Positions 1 to 7,969 are shown, numbered from the stretch's first letter. The stretch: 9,903 nt of DNA from Saprospiraceae bacterium (GCA_020437045.1 JAGQWV010000360.1:1-9903), one strand, 5' to 3'. Made by a program: numbers and translations. Notes: a model not told the origin generated them from the sequence alone.

Positions 1-330
1 GTAGAACAAGCAAATGGAAATGATATCATGCCGCTATTTATTAGTGTAAACAAAGGTTATCAATTCGATGATGAGCTGAAACAGCTGATTATAAAAACAC
101 TTAGGAATGAATGCAGCCCGAGGCATGTGCCCGATGAAATTATACTGGTACCAGATATACCTTATACGTTGAGCGGTAAAAAAATGGAGGTTCCGGTGAA
201 ACGACTCTTCCTTAAAAATAGTCCGGCAAAAAAGATTGAAATGGGGGCCAACAGAAATCCGGAGGCCATGAATCACTTTATTGAGCTGGCAAGTAAGGTA
301 TTGGATCGTGGTGGAAAACTATTGGAGTAG
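1..330 (+). CDS. aacS: Acetoacetyl-CoA synthetase (acetoacetate-CoA ligase), C-terminal part
   Basis: This is the last 109 codons of an adenylate-forming (ANL superfamily) acyl-CoA synthetase; the reading frame is open from base 1, so the gene begins outside the window. The visible part is the small C-terminal lid domain. It carries SPRHVPDEI followed by IPYTLSGKKMEVPVKR, which matches the A10 region of acetoacetyl-CoA synthetases; the lysine at bases 178-180, just after SG, should be the catalytic lysine for adenylation. The later NPEAMNHFIELA segment also fits the end of this family, which is why I prefer it to plain acetyl-CoA synthetase. The enzyme activates acetoacetate with ATP and CoA in the cytoplasm, feeding ketone-body or polyhydroxybutyrate carbon into acetyl-CoA. 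Its TAG stop lies one base from the stop of the converging minus-strand gene. Nothing links it to the sugar genes further right. Confidence 0.85.
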   Translation, partial: VEQANGNDIMPLFISVNKGYQFDDELKQLIIKTLRNECSPRHVPDEIILVPDIPYTLSGKKMEVPVKRLFLKNSPAKKIEMGANRNPEAMNHFIELASKVLDRGGKLLE

Positions 331-331
331 C

Positions 332-973
332 CTATTGACTTATGGCAAATTGCACCAATTTCTCAATATCACCAACCTGGGTGAACTCCGTTTTATGTTC
401 GGAAGCGTATGCTTTTATTTCTTTTTTGCGATCCTTAAAAATTTGTGCAAGCTGATTGACACTGTTAAATTTTGACCATTTACCATCTGCTGATACAATG
501 ATATAATCAGATCGATTTACCAACTCATACCCTTCATTCCATTCCAGGGCGTAGAAATCATTAGGACCGATGCGCTGATTAGCAACAACTACTTTGGCAG
601 CATGAGACTTGGTACCATAGGCACCTTCATTAGCCTCGATCTGTGATGTGTATTTATAATCCACCAATAATTGAATTGGTGAATGAATCAATTTCTCATA
701 AGATTTGCCATCAACAACAATAAAAGTATGATCACCAACCTGTACACTATCTAAATTGGGAAAGTTATTTACCGGCACCTTTTTGTTTTCGAAATCCATA
801 ACAATTTCTTGTCCAACCAGGTGATAGTTAAACTTCGCGGTTCGAGGTGGTGCCGTGGCGTAAAACAAGGTACCTTCCATAAAATTTTCAAATAAATATG
901 GTTTTGGTTTATTCTGAGCCTCGATCTGTGAAGACCATATGACTAATACCGATAATGCGATGACATACTTCAT
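332..973 (-). CDS. Small secreted protein of unknown function
   Basis: A 213-residue protein that I do not recognise. I place the start at the ATG at 973 because it opens a textbook signal peptide: MK, then a hydrophobic stretch (YVIALSVLVIW), then SSQIEAQ with cleavage likely after the A of EAQ (about residue 19). An in-frame ATG at 1066 would add 31 hydrophilic residues before the signal peptide and overlap the divergent gene, so I reject it. The mature part is a mix of short hydrophobic strands and charged turns. Residues about 25-100 (GTLFYATAPP, QEIVMDF, VGDHTFIVVDGKSYEKL) resemble the general pattern of secreted Bacteroidota proteins of unknown function that have a beta-rich N-terminal half. 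The end is charged and probably helical (QIFKDRKKEIKAYASEHK). No catalytic motif is visible. It converges on the acetoacetyl-CoA synthetase gene and is divergent from the TPR gene. Confidence 0.75.
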   Translation of the reverse strand: MKYVIALSVLVIWSSQIEAQNKPKPYLFENFMEGTLFYATAPPRTAKFNYHLVGQEIVMDFENKKVPVNNFPNLDSVQVGDHTFIVVDGKSYEKLIHSPIQLLVDYKYTSQIEANEGAYGTKSHAAKVVVANQRIGPNDFYALEWNEGYELVNRSDYIIVSADGKWSKFNSVNQLAQIFKDRKKEIKAYASEHKTEFTQVGDIEKLVQFAISQ

Positions 974-1064
974 ATCTGCTAATTTCTGCTGATCCAAATT
1001 AGAACTTTCTTTACTATCTTTAAAGAACTGATATCTTGTTACGGGATTCCAATTTCTATAAGTC

Positions 1065-2810
1065 ATGAGACCTCAAGAAACTTTCTTTGTCCTTCTATTG
1101 GTTTTGTTAGCCACCATTCATTTTGCTTTTATAATAAACGATCGAGATACTAAATCTGTTGAAGTGAGGCAATTTTATAGCTCGGGAGCATTCTGTGCTT
1201 CCAATACAGATATGGCGCTGCGATGGATAAATCCCAATGACCCAAAAGCACCATTATTTGACGGAATGGGTCGGCATAAATATAATATTCGTACGATCTC
1301 ACCGGAAGCCCAGGAATATTTCAACCAGGGTTTAAACCTGATTTATGGATTTAATCACAGTGAAGCATATCGATCTTTCAAAGAATGTCTCAATATAGAT
1401 CCCTTCTGTTCCATGGCTTATTGGGGAATTGCCATGGCGCTGGGTCCAAATATCAATGATTGGATTCCCTCCATGGAACGCGAACAGGAGAGCTACGAAG
1501 CTTTAAAGAAAGCCATAAAATTAGCTGCATCAGGAAAAGAGAAAGATATTATCGAGGCTTTAATGACCCGGTGTGCAGATACAACATCGATAGATCGTGA
1601 TTCTCTGAACAAGGCGTATGCCATAGCGATGAGAACCTTATCAGATAAGTATCCCGATGATCTGGAGCTGAAAGTGCTTTATGCCGATGCCCTGATGAAT
1701 AAAATGCCCTGGGATTATTATGAAGCAGACCTTACCGCGAAGCCGGCAACCGATACTGTGGTAAATCTACTGGAAGAGGTCATCGCCAAAAATGGAGATC
1801 ACCCAGGAGCACATCATTTATACATCCACATTGTCGAGGCCTCTGACAATCCGGACCGAGGAGTCCCCAGTGCCGAACATTTAGGAGCTTTGGTTCCTGC
1901 TGCCGGTCATCTCGTTCATATGCCGGCTCATATCTACGCCCGGGTAGGCCGTTACGAGGATGCCGCAGAAAGTAATCGTAAAGCCATTAATGCAGATGAA
2001 AATTACATAGCAAGCTGCCAGGCTAGTGGCTTATATCCACTCGGCTATTATCCTCACAATATTCATTTTCTTTGGATGGCTACCACCCTGAATGGACAGA
2101 TGGAAGAAGCACTGGATGCGGCAATTAAGACGGCAGATAAAATACCGGCAAACGCTCAAGATGTTGGGAGTCAGTCCTTTCTGGCAATTCCCCTGCAGGC
2201 TTATACACGCTTTGGTAAATGGAATGAAGTACTCACGACACCCAAACCAGATAGCTCCCTGCAATTGGTGACCGGCTTCTGGCATTATGCCCGGGCTATT
2301 GCCTTCGCAAAAAAAGGACTCTTTGACAAATCACAATCTGAGATTGAATCCTTGGAAAAGCTGGTGAAAGAACAGAAAAATATGGCAGATAGTACCGTAG
2401 TCGAGGGTCAGGATTCAGCTCCGGACCCCAACATCCAGGTAAATGACATTTTACTTTCAGTATCCGAGGCAGAGTTGGCTGCCGCAAAAGGTGATTATGA
2501 ATCTGCCATCGAAAAATTAAAACTAGCCATGGAGGTTGAAGACAAATTACCCTACAACGAGCCTCCCTACTGGCATCATCCCATTCGGCAAATTATCGGA
2601 AATGTCTACATTCAGTCTGGTCACTACAAAGAGGCGGAGGTTGTTTTTCGGGAGGATTTGAAAAAATTCCGGGATAATGGTTGGTCTCTCTTTGGACTTT
2701 ATCAGGCTTTGGATAAACAAGGTAAAACCACAGAAGCCAATCAGACTTACAATGCGTATAAGAAAGCCTGGGCTCTGGCAGACATCGAATTGAGTGCTGC
2801 CTCTTATTGA
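1065..2810 (+). CDS. Membrane-anchored TPR protein with a histidine-rich core
   Basis: A 581-residue protein. Residues 7-24 form one hydrophobic segment (FFVLLLVLLATIHFAFII), a signal anchor or signal peptide, so the rest should lie in the periplasm. Helical TPR-like repeats run through the protein: about 79-112 (EYFNQGLNLIYGFNHSEAYRSF), 289-312 (IYARVGRYEDAAESNRKAI), 335-358 (LWMATTLNGQMEEALDAAIK), about 405-430, about 463-495 (SEAELAAAKGDYESAIEKLKL) and 505-575. The opening PLFDGMGRHKYNIRTISPEAQ, then YWGIAMALGPNIN, is the usual pattern of a widespread bacterial TPR family of unknown role. The centre has clustered histidines: 246, 250, 251, 255, 272, 282, 285, 289, 331 and 334, in HHLYIHIVEAS, GHLVHMPAHIYAR and YYPHNIHFLW. 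TPR folds mediate protein contacts; a metal or cofactor role for the histidines is my inference. The ATG at 1065 is the first in frame and precedes the hydrophobic segment. A 110-bp gap follows before the sulfatase gene, so joint transcription is possible but unproven. Confidence 0.85.
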   Translation: MRPQETFFVLLLVLLATIHFAFIINDRDTKSVEVRQFYSSGAFCASNTDMALRWINPNDPKAPLFDGMGRHKYNIRTISPEAQEYFNQGLNLIYGFNHSEAYRSFKECLNIDPFCSMAYWGIAMALGPNINDWIPSMEREQESYEALKKAIKLAASGKEKDIIEALMTRCADTTSIDRDSLNKAYAIAMRTLSDKYPDDLELKVLYADALMNKMPWDYYEADLTAKPATDTVVNLLEEVIAKNGDHPGAHHLYIHIVEASDNPDRGVPSAEHLGALVPAAGHLVHMPAHIYARVGRYEDAAESNRKAINADENYIASCQASGLYPLGYYPHNIHFLWMATTLNGQMEEALDAAIKTADKIPANAQDVGSQSFLAIPLQAYTRFGKWNEVLTTPKPDSSLQLVTGFWHYARAIAFAKKGLFDKSQSEIESLEKLVKEQKNMADSTVVEGQDSAPDPNIQVNDILLSVSEAELAAAKGDYESAIEKLKLAMEVEDKLPYNEPPYWHHPIRQIIGNVYIQSGHYKEAEVVFREDLKKFRDNGWSLFGLYQALDKQGKTTEANQTYNAYKKAWALADIELSAASY

Positions 2811-2879
2811 TCTGGACTAAACATTTGAGAGGATGTGACGACAGGTCCGGTTATAGGATTATTCGTAATTCAACGCCTT

Positions 2880-2887
2880 CAAATTTG
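2880..2887 (+). promoter_or_regulatory. Possible Bacteroidota -7 promoter element before the sulfatase gene
   Basis: CAAATTTG matches the Bacteroidota -7 consensus TAnnTTTG at all fixed positions but the first. It would place transcription start roughly 25-30 bases before the sulfatase ATG, a normal leader length for the phylum. I see no convincing TTTG/TTG -33 element at the expected distance, so the call is weak. Confidence 0.2.
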
Positions 2888-2920
2888 TACATTTCTACTC
2901 CAAATAAAGAATAGGAAGCA

Positions 2921-4603
2921 ATGAATCTCCTAAACAATCTTTTTTTCATTTTACTCTGCTGTGGTCTTCCCCAATTACTACTCGCTCAGAACCGGCAGAA
3001 GAGTGAAACGAAGCCAAATATTATCTACATCCTGCTAGATGATGTTGGGTTTTCCGACCTGGCTCCATATGGCTCGGAGATATCGACACCTAATATCAGC
3101 TTTCTTGCTACGGAAGCGATTCGCTATAACCATTTTGAGACCCGTGCGATCTGTTCACCAACCAGGGCAGCGCTTCTGACAGGCAGAAATAATCAAAGCG
3201 TAGGAATGATGGATCTAGCCCGAGGAGGTCAGGCAAATGCTCCGGCCCACTCACTTGGTTTCATTACTCCAAAAGCAGCAACGATAGCCCAAATTCTCAA
3301 AGAGCAGGGATATCTGACCAGTGCCGTAGGCAAATGGCATCTAACCCCTACTGCAGAACAAGATGATTCCTGTAAGAGCCGGGCAAACTGGCCTTCCGGA
3401 AAAGGGTTTCAAAACTTCTACGGCTGGTTGTCGGGATGGACAGATCAATACAACCCTGCCGGCAGGGGAAGAGAAATGATGGAAGGAGACCATCCAGCCA
3501 CTGAATTTAATCCAGGAGGAAACCACGTATCAGAAGCGATCGTTGACAGAGCCATAGAATACCTCGGACGAGGATTCACCGAATCACCCGGCACTCCACA
3601 ATTTCTATATCTTGCTTTTGGTGCCGCTCACGCACCTATTCAGGTTCCTCAACGATACATCCAACGCTATGCCGGTCGGTACGAAAAAGGATGGGACCAA
3701 CTACGTGAAGAGAGATTCATCAGGCAAAAACAGATGGGTATTATCCCCATTAATGCTGTCTTAACCCCTCCACATGAAGATGATCCTCTATGGGATAATC
3801 TATCGCCCATCGAAAAAACCGTATATGCCCGGTTTATGGCTACCTATGCCGGATACATTGAACATACCGACGAGCAGATTGGAAGATTGCTTCATTTCCT
3901 TCAGGACGTGGATCAATATGAAAACTCGATCATTGTGCTGATGTCGGATAATGGTGCTGCTCCTGAAGCCGGTATCGATGGCAACTTCACGCATCCCTAT
4001 GGCAAAGACATTGACGTGGAAGAAATGTTGATTCGACTGGAGGATCTTGGAACCGAAAGATCTTCAGCCTTGTATCAACGGCCTTGGGCCAGAGTGGGTG
4101 GAACACCATTCAAAAAGTACAAACTTTGGCCCTTCGGTGGTGGAGTTCGTGATCCATTGATCATTAGCTGGCCTGATCAGATTAAAGATAAAGGTGGTAT
4201 TCGCACCCAATTTACTGATGTTATTGACATCTCTCCTACCCTCTTGGATATCATCGGTATTACGGAGCCGAAGGAGCAATCCGGCACGGAGCAAATGCCT
4301 ATGCACGGATCGAGCATTTACATGACCTTTGACGATCCTGTGGCACAAACCAGGAATATACAGTTTTACTGTATGAGAGGTAATCGCTCCATTTACAGAG
4401 ATGGTTGGAAAGCCGTAGCTATCCATCAGAATGGAACTGATTTTAAAGAAGATATTTGGGAATTGTATCATATTGCTCAGGATTTTTCAGAGGCCATAAA
4501 TGTGGCTGACCGCTTTCCGGATTTATTGACAGATCTTAAAAAGTTGTGGTGGACTGAGGCTGAGAAATTTGGATCGCTACCGTTGGTTGAGTTCCATTTT
4601 TAG
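2921..4603 (+). CDS. Secreted type I sulfatase (arylsulfatase-like, probably family S1_4)
   Basis: This 560-residue enzyme would hydrolyse sulfate esters, most likely on a glycan, outside the cytoplasm. A signal peptide covers residues 1-22 (NLLNNLFFILL...LLLA, then Q), with cleavage probably before Q23. The sulfatase signature is intact: CSPTR with Cys78, the residue converted to formylglycine, then AALLTGRN. Metal and active-site residues visible are D40 and D41 (LLDDVGF), K138 and H140 (GKWHL), H237 (AAHAPIQVP), D343 and N344 (MSDNGAAPE) and K401 (TPFKKYKLW). The length and the pattern DDVGFSDLAPYGSEISTPNI and VYARFMATYAGYIEHTDEQIG resemble the AtsA-like S1_4 group; the subfamily is from memory. 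Activity needs a formylglycine-generating enzyme (FGE or anSME), which is not in the window. The gene is followed by 290 bp and then by the co-oriented fucosidase operon, suggesting a role in the same glycan breakdown. Confidence 0.92.
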   Translation: MNLLNNLFFILLCCGLPQLLLAQNRQKSETKPNIIYILLDDVGFSDLAPYGSEISTPNISFLATEAIRYNHFETRAICSPTRAALLTGRNNQSVGMMDLARGGQANAPAHSLGFITPKAATIAQILKEQGYLTSAVGKWHLTPTAEQDDSCKSRANWPSGKGFQNFYGWLSGWTDQYNPAGRGREMMEGDHPATEFNPGGNHVSEAIVDRAIEYLGRGFTESPGTPQFLYLAFGAAHAPIQVPQRYIQRYAGRYEKGWDQLREERFIRQKQMGIIPINAVLTPPHEDDPLWDNLSPIEKTVYARFMATYAGYIEHTDEQIGRLLHFLQDVDQYENSIIVLMSDNGAAPEAGIDGNFTHPYGKDIDVEEMLIRLEDLGTERSSALYQRPWARVGGTPFKKYKLWPFGGGVRDPLIISWPDQIKDKGGIRTQFTDVIDISPTLLDIIGITEPKEQSGTEQMPMHGSSIYMTFDDPVAQTRNIQFYCMRGNRSIYRDGWKAVAIHQNGTDFKEDIWELYHIAQDFSEAINVADRFPDLLTDLKKLWWTEAEKFGSLPLVEFHF

Positions 4604-4714
4604 CCGCAATAAAATCGGCAACAACCGGTTCTTTTTCAAAGATGATAGCCTAATTAGCAAGGCTCGAAAAACAATTTCTTTTGTACTGTCACCCTAACCA
4701 ACTCCGACAAGTTT

Positions 4715-4843
4715 CTACTTCTTTACCTTAGGGAATTTGTCCGGATATAACTCCCGCCGAGGGTTAGTCTGTTCGTCTAAATATTTGACTCCTTTTCCAG
4801 CAATATCGCGACGTAGAATTTTCCATGAAGGTAAGGCCCGGAT
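4715..4843 (-). pseudogene. Possible 3' remnant of an unidentified gene, in the 290-bp gap
   Basis: The gap 4604-4893 holds no complete gene. On the minus strand a frame without ATG, bounded upstream by TAA at 4844-4846, runs 42 codons to TAG at 4715-4717. Its translation has natural-looking composition and a charged, terminus-like end: residues WKILRRDIAGKGVKYLDEQ followed by TNPRRELYPDKFPKVKK. It looks like the tail of a protein that lost its front, but I cannot name a family, and 42 open codons can arise by chance. It faces against the flanking genes. The rest of the gap holds only short weak inverted repeats and presumably the leader of the fucosidase gene. Confidence 0.3.
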
Positions 4844-4893
4844 TTAATGTAGCCTTTTCCTATTTTTAAGCCAACAAGACTGCATTTTATTTC

Positions 4894-6969
4894 ATGAGTA
4901 ATTGGATTCTTCTCTTAGCCATCCTGACCGGCATATTATTTTCTAGCTGCCATTCAAATAGTGTAGCTCCACCTGAGCCCGTACAACCTATTCCGACTGC
5001 CAGACAGCTTGCCTGGCAAGATCTGGAATTTTACGCCTTCGTACATTTTAACATGAATACCTTCACCGATATGGAATGGGGTACCGGCGGTGAAGATCCG
5101 GCGTTATTCAATCCGACGCAGTTGGACTGTCATCAATGGGCACGGGTATTTAAGGAAGCTGGGATGAAGGGAATCATTATTACTGCCAAACATCATGATG
5201 GCTTTTGCCTTTGGCCATCGAAATATACCGAGCATTCCGTCAAGAATTCACCCTGGAGGAATGGAGATGGAGACGTCATCAGAGAACTTCAGGAAGCCTG
5301 TGCCGAATATGGGCTCAAGTTAGGAATCTACTATTCACCCTGGGACCGGAACCATGCTGACTACGGAAAACCACAATACCTCGAATATATGCGACGGCAG
5401 CTTAAGGAATTGCTTACGCAATACGGTGACATCTTTGAGGTTTGGTTTGATGGAGCTAATGGAGGTACCGGCTATTATGGTGGTGCCAATGAAGAACGAC
5501 GTGTCGACAAATTGACCTATTACGATTGGGAAACAACCTATAAATTGATTCGTGAGTGGCAACCTAATGCAGTGATTTTTAGTGATGCAGGACCTGATGT
5601 AAGATGGGTGGGAAATGAGAGTGGGCACTCCTATCCAACGATCTGGTCGAACCTTATGCGGGACTCAGTTTATGGAGGAATGCCCACCTACCACACCGAT
5701 TGGGCTGATGGTCAGGAAAATGGTACACACTGGGTTCCGGCGGAGACAAATGTTTCGATTCGTCCAGGTTGGTACTATCATGCGTATGAAGATCACAAGG
5801 TCAAATCGGTACCCAAACTGGTCGATATCTACTACGAATCTGTGGGTATGAATACTCCATTATTATTAAATTTTCCTGTGGATACCAGGGGGCTGGTGCA
5901 TGAGACAGATGCTCTTCAGGTACAAAATATGATGAAAAAAATTCGAGCTGACTTCGCCAATAATCTAGTCTCCGGAGCTTCCGCCTCCGCCAGCAATACC
6001 AGGGGATCGTCTTTTGGGGCTGGCAATGTAATTGATCAGGATAAGCATTCCTATTGGGCAACGGATGATAGCACTTTAACCGCGAGCCTCACGATAGCTT
6101 TTGATACGACAGTGAGGTTTAACCGCTTTCTAATTCAGGAATATATACCTCTAGGTCAAAGAATAAAGGCATTTACGCTTGAGTATTTGGAAGATGGTAC
6201 CTGGAAGGAAATCGCCCGTGAGACCACCATCGGATACAAACGCATATTAAGGTTTCCTACTGTGGAGAGCAACCAGCTGAGAATTAATTTCACCGATTCA
6301 AAAGCTTGTCCGGTTATTTGCAACGTTGGTGTATATGATGCTACGCCACTGCTCTATCCTCCGCAATTCAGAAGGAGTATCGCAGGTGATATTTCTATTC
6401 AGGTGCCCGATAGTACTGTTGAAATATTCTATACGCTTGATGGTTCGGCTCCTGATATAAATAGTATCCGGTACACCAGCCCTTTTAATTATCACGACCC
6501 GGTCAGTCTTCAGGCGATAGCCATGGATGCATCCGGCCATCAAAGTGAAATAGGACACATCGATTTCGACATCGCCCCAACGGACTGGCGAATCATCAAT
6601 CGGGATACGAGTGCTCGTAATGCCATTGATGGTGATGAAAATACCTACTGGACGGCTGGCTCCGGCGACTACGATCAAGTTATCATTGATTTGGGTAAAC
6701 CTGTGTCCCTAACCGGCTTTAGTTATTTACCTCCTCAAAACCGTTGGTTTTCCGGAATAATCTCTGAATATGCCCTTTATGTAAGTAATGGAGGTGGCGG
6801 TTACCGGCTGGCTCAGAAAGGTGAGTTCAGCAACATTAAAAATAGCCCCGTTTGGCAAAAAGTGGAGATACCAGAGCAAAAATGTCGCTATATCAAACTT
6901 AAGGCATTGAAAACCATCGATGGAAATCCTCCCAGTTTCGCAGAAGTTGGAGTGTTCACCAAACATTGA
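4894..6969 (+). CDS. Lipoprotein alpha-L-fucosidase, GH29 (1,3/1,4-fucosidase-like), with accessory binding domains
   Basis: A 691-residue exo-enzyme that would release terminal alpha-L-fucose by a retaining mechanism. A lipoprotein signal ends in LFSS-Cys19, so it is probably tethered to a membrane. The GH29 barrel spans about 35-350: KHHDGFCLWPSKYT is the family hallmark, and the nucleophile should be D186 in EVWFDG. The stretch FSDAGPDVRWVGNESG is typical of GH29 subfamily B, the 1,3/1,4-specific enzymes; E242 in it is my candidate acid/base, by analogy with characterised members. Then come a discoidin/F5-8-type-C (CBM32-like) domain at about 356-483, a chitobiase C-terminal-like domain at about 489-560 (VEIFYTLDGSAPD), and a second discoidin-like domain at about 564-691 (NAIDGDENTYWTA). 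The ATG at 4894 directly precedes the signal peptide. It is the first gene of a tight three-gene run with the aldolase and the GH28 enzyme. The plant or animal glycan it acts on is not evident. Confidence 0.92.
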   Translation: MSNWILLLAILTGILFSSCHSNSVAPPEPVQPIPTARQLAWQDLEFYAFVHFNMNTFTDMEWGTGGEDPALFNPTQLDCHQWARVFKEAGMKGIIITAKHHDGFCLWPSKYTEHSVKNSPWRNGDGDVIRELQEACAEYGLKLGIYYSPWDRNHADYGKPQYLEYMRRQLKELLTQYGDIFEVWFDGANGGTGYYGGANEERRVDKLTYYDWETTYKLIREWQPNAVIFSDAGPDVRWVGNESGHSYPTIWSNLMRDSVYGGMPTYHTDWADGQENGTHWVPAETNVSIRPGWYYHAYEDHKVKSVPKLVDIYYESVGMNTPLLLNFPVDTRGLVHETDALQVQNMMKKIRADFANNLVSGASASASNTRGSSFGAGNVIDQDKHSYWATDDSTLTASLTIAFDTTVRFNRFLIQEYIPLGQRIKAFTLEYLEDGTWKEIARETTIGYKRILRFPTVESNQLRINFTDSKACPVICNVGVYDATPLLYPPQFRRSIAGDISIQVPDSTVEIFYTLDGSAPDINSIRYTSPFNYHDPVSLQAIAMDASGHQSEIGHIDFDIAPTDWRIINRDTSARNAIDGDENTYWTAGSGDYDQVIIDLGKPVSLTGFSYLPPQNRWFSGIISEYALYVSNGGGGYRLAQKGEFSNIKNSPVWQKVEIPEQKCRYIKLKALKTIDGNPPSFAEVGVFTKH

Positions 6970-7019
6970 ACGTATCACTGACTATATATTAACTGAACTT
7001 AATTTCACCAAAACATTCG

Positions 7020-7928
7020 ATGAAGAAGATTTCCGGAATTATTGCCGCTCCCTTTACGCCCTTCAACCAAGACCATCAGGTCGACTATGAAAGAATCGAG
7101 ATGTTTGCTCAATTATTAAAGCGCAACCAAGCGGATGGAGCCTTCATATGTGGAACCACTGGTGAAAGCTCCTCCTTATCTCATCAGGAAAAAATAAGAA
7201 TTTTTGAATCCTGGTCAAACCATCGTCATGCTGGCCTTCAATTGATTGCGATGCTGGGTGGTACCTGTCTGGAAGAAATGAAAGAATTGGCGGTAGTAGC
7301 TGCCAACCTTGGACTGGATGGGATATCCATTCTGGCTCCATATTATCTCAAACCCAATCTGGATCAATTAATCGAAGTTTGTGCTCAAGTAGCTGCTTCA
7401 GCACCTGATCTACCCTTTTTCTATTATCATATTCCTTCATTGACGGGCGCATATTTCTCTATGCGGGTCTTTTTGGAGAAAGCGGAAGCTCAGATCCCAA
7501 ATCTGGCAGGTATTAAATATACGCATAGTGACTTAATGGATTTTAGTTTATGCAAAATGCATAGAGACGGATATTATTCTATGTTGTGGGGCAGTGATGA
7601 AATTTTACTTTCCGGTCTTGTAGCCGGGGCCGATGGTGCGGTGGGAAGCACCTATAATTATGCCCTTCCTCTGTATCAGGAAATTATAAAAAACTTTAAT
7701 TTAGGTAATATACCCGAGGCAGCAGCACTGCAGAAGCTCTCCATGAAGATGGTTGATTTGTTAATGAAACATGGTGGGAATAGGGCTGGTAAAGGTTTTA
7801 TGAAAATTATTGGTGTTGATTGTGGTCCATGCCGTCTTCCTCTTACATCATTAACCAACGAGCAGATTTCCCAATTAGAAGCAGATCTCCATGAAATAAA
7901 TTTTCCTGAATTTTGCAGTAAATTCTAG
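7020..7928 (+). CDS. nanA: N-acetylneuraminate lyase-type aldolase (DapA/NanA superfamily)
   Basis: A 302-residue cytoplasmic class I aldolase of normal family length, without a signal peptide. It should cleave a 2-keto-3-deoxy sugar acid to pyruvate and an aldose; for true NanA the products are pyruvate and N-acetylmannosamine. Visible active-site elements are the GTTGE loop (T46, T47), Y136 in YYHIPSLTG, and the Schiff-base lysine K166 in GIKYTHSDLMDF. The HIP-x-LTG and GIKYTHSDL patterns, with WGSDEILLSG and GAVGSTYNY further on, resemble sialate lyases, including the animal type, more than dihydrodipicolinate synthase. It lies 50 bp after the fucosidase and 41 bp before the GH28 gene, so it is most likely co-transcribed. 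No sialidase, ManNAc kinase or epimerase, or sialic acid transporter is nearby. Related aldolases acting on keto-deoxy-gluconate or similar acids are therefore a real alternative for the substrate. Confidence 0.85.
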   Translation: MKKISGIIAAPFTPFNQDHQVDYERIEMFAQLLKRNQADGAFICGTTGESSSLSHQEKIRIFESWSNHRHAGLQLIAMLGGTCLEEMKELAVVAANLGLDGISILAPYYLKPNLDQLIEVCAQVAASAPDLPFFYYHIPSLTGAYFSMRVFLEKAEAQIPNLAGIKYTHSDLMDFSLCKMHRDGYYSMLWGSDEILLSGLVAGADGAVGSTYNYALPLYQEIIKNFNLGNIPEAAALQKLSMKMVDLLMKHGGNRAGKGFMKIIGVDCGPCRLPLTSLTNEQISQLEADLHEINFPEFCSKF

Positions 7929-7969
7929 ATCAGATTAGAAGCAGAAATCTTTTTCAATTTATTTAAAAC

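Noticed and set aside
974..1066. N-terminal extension of the small secreted protein to an ATG at 1066
   Set aside because: It would place 31 hydrophilic residues before a clear signal peptide and overlap the start of the divergent TPR gene; the ATG at 973 gives a standard signal peptide.
4064..4471. 135-codon open frame on the minus strand
   Set aside because: It lies wholly inside the sulfatase gene, whose motifs continue through it, and its translation shows no recognisable domain.
4604..4619. GCCG/CGGC inverted repeat just after the sulfatase stop as a terminator
   Set aside because: The stem is only 4 bp with an 8-base loop and no T-run directly follows.
4692..4733. CCCTAA / TTAGGG inverted pair as a regulatory hairpin
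   Set aside because: The arms are 6 bp with a 30-base loop; this is within chance expectation.
6298..6678. 126-codon open frame on the minus strand
   Set aside because: It is antisense to the discoidin and chitobiase-like domains of the fucosidase and has no supporting features.
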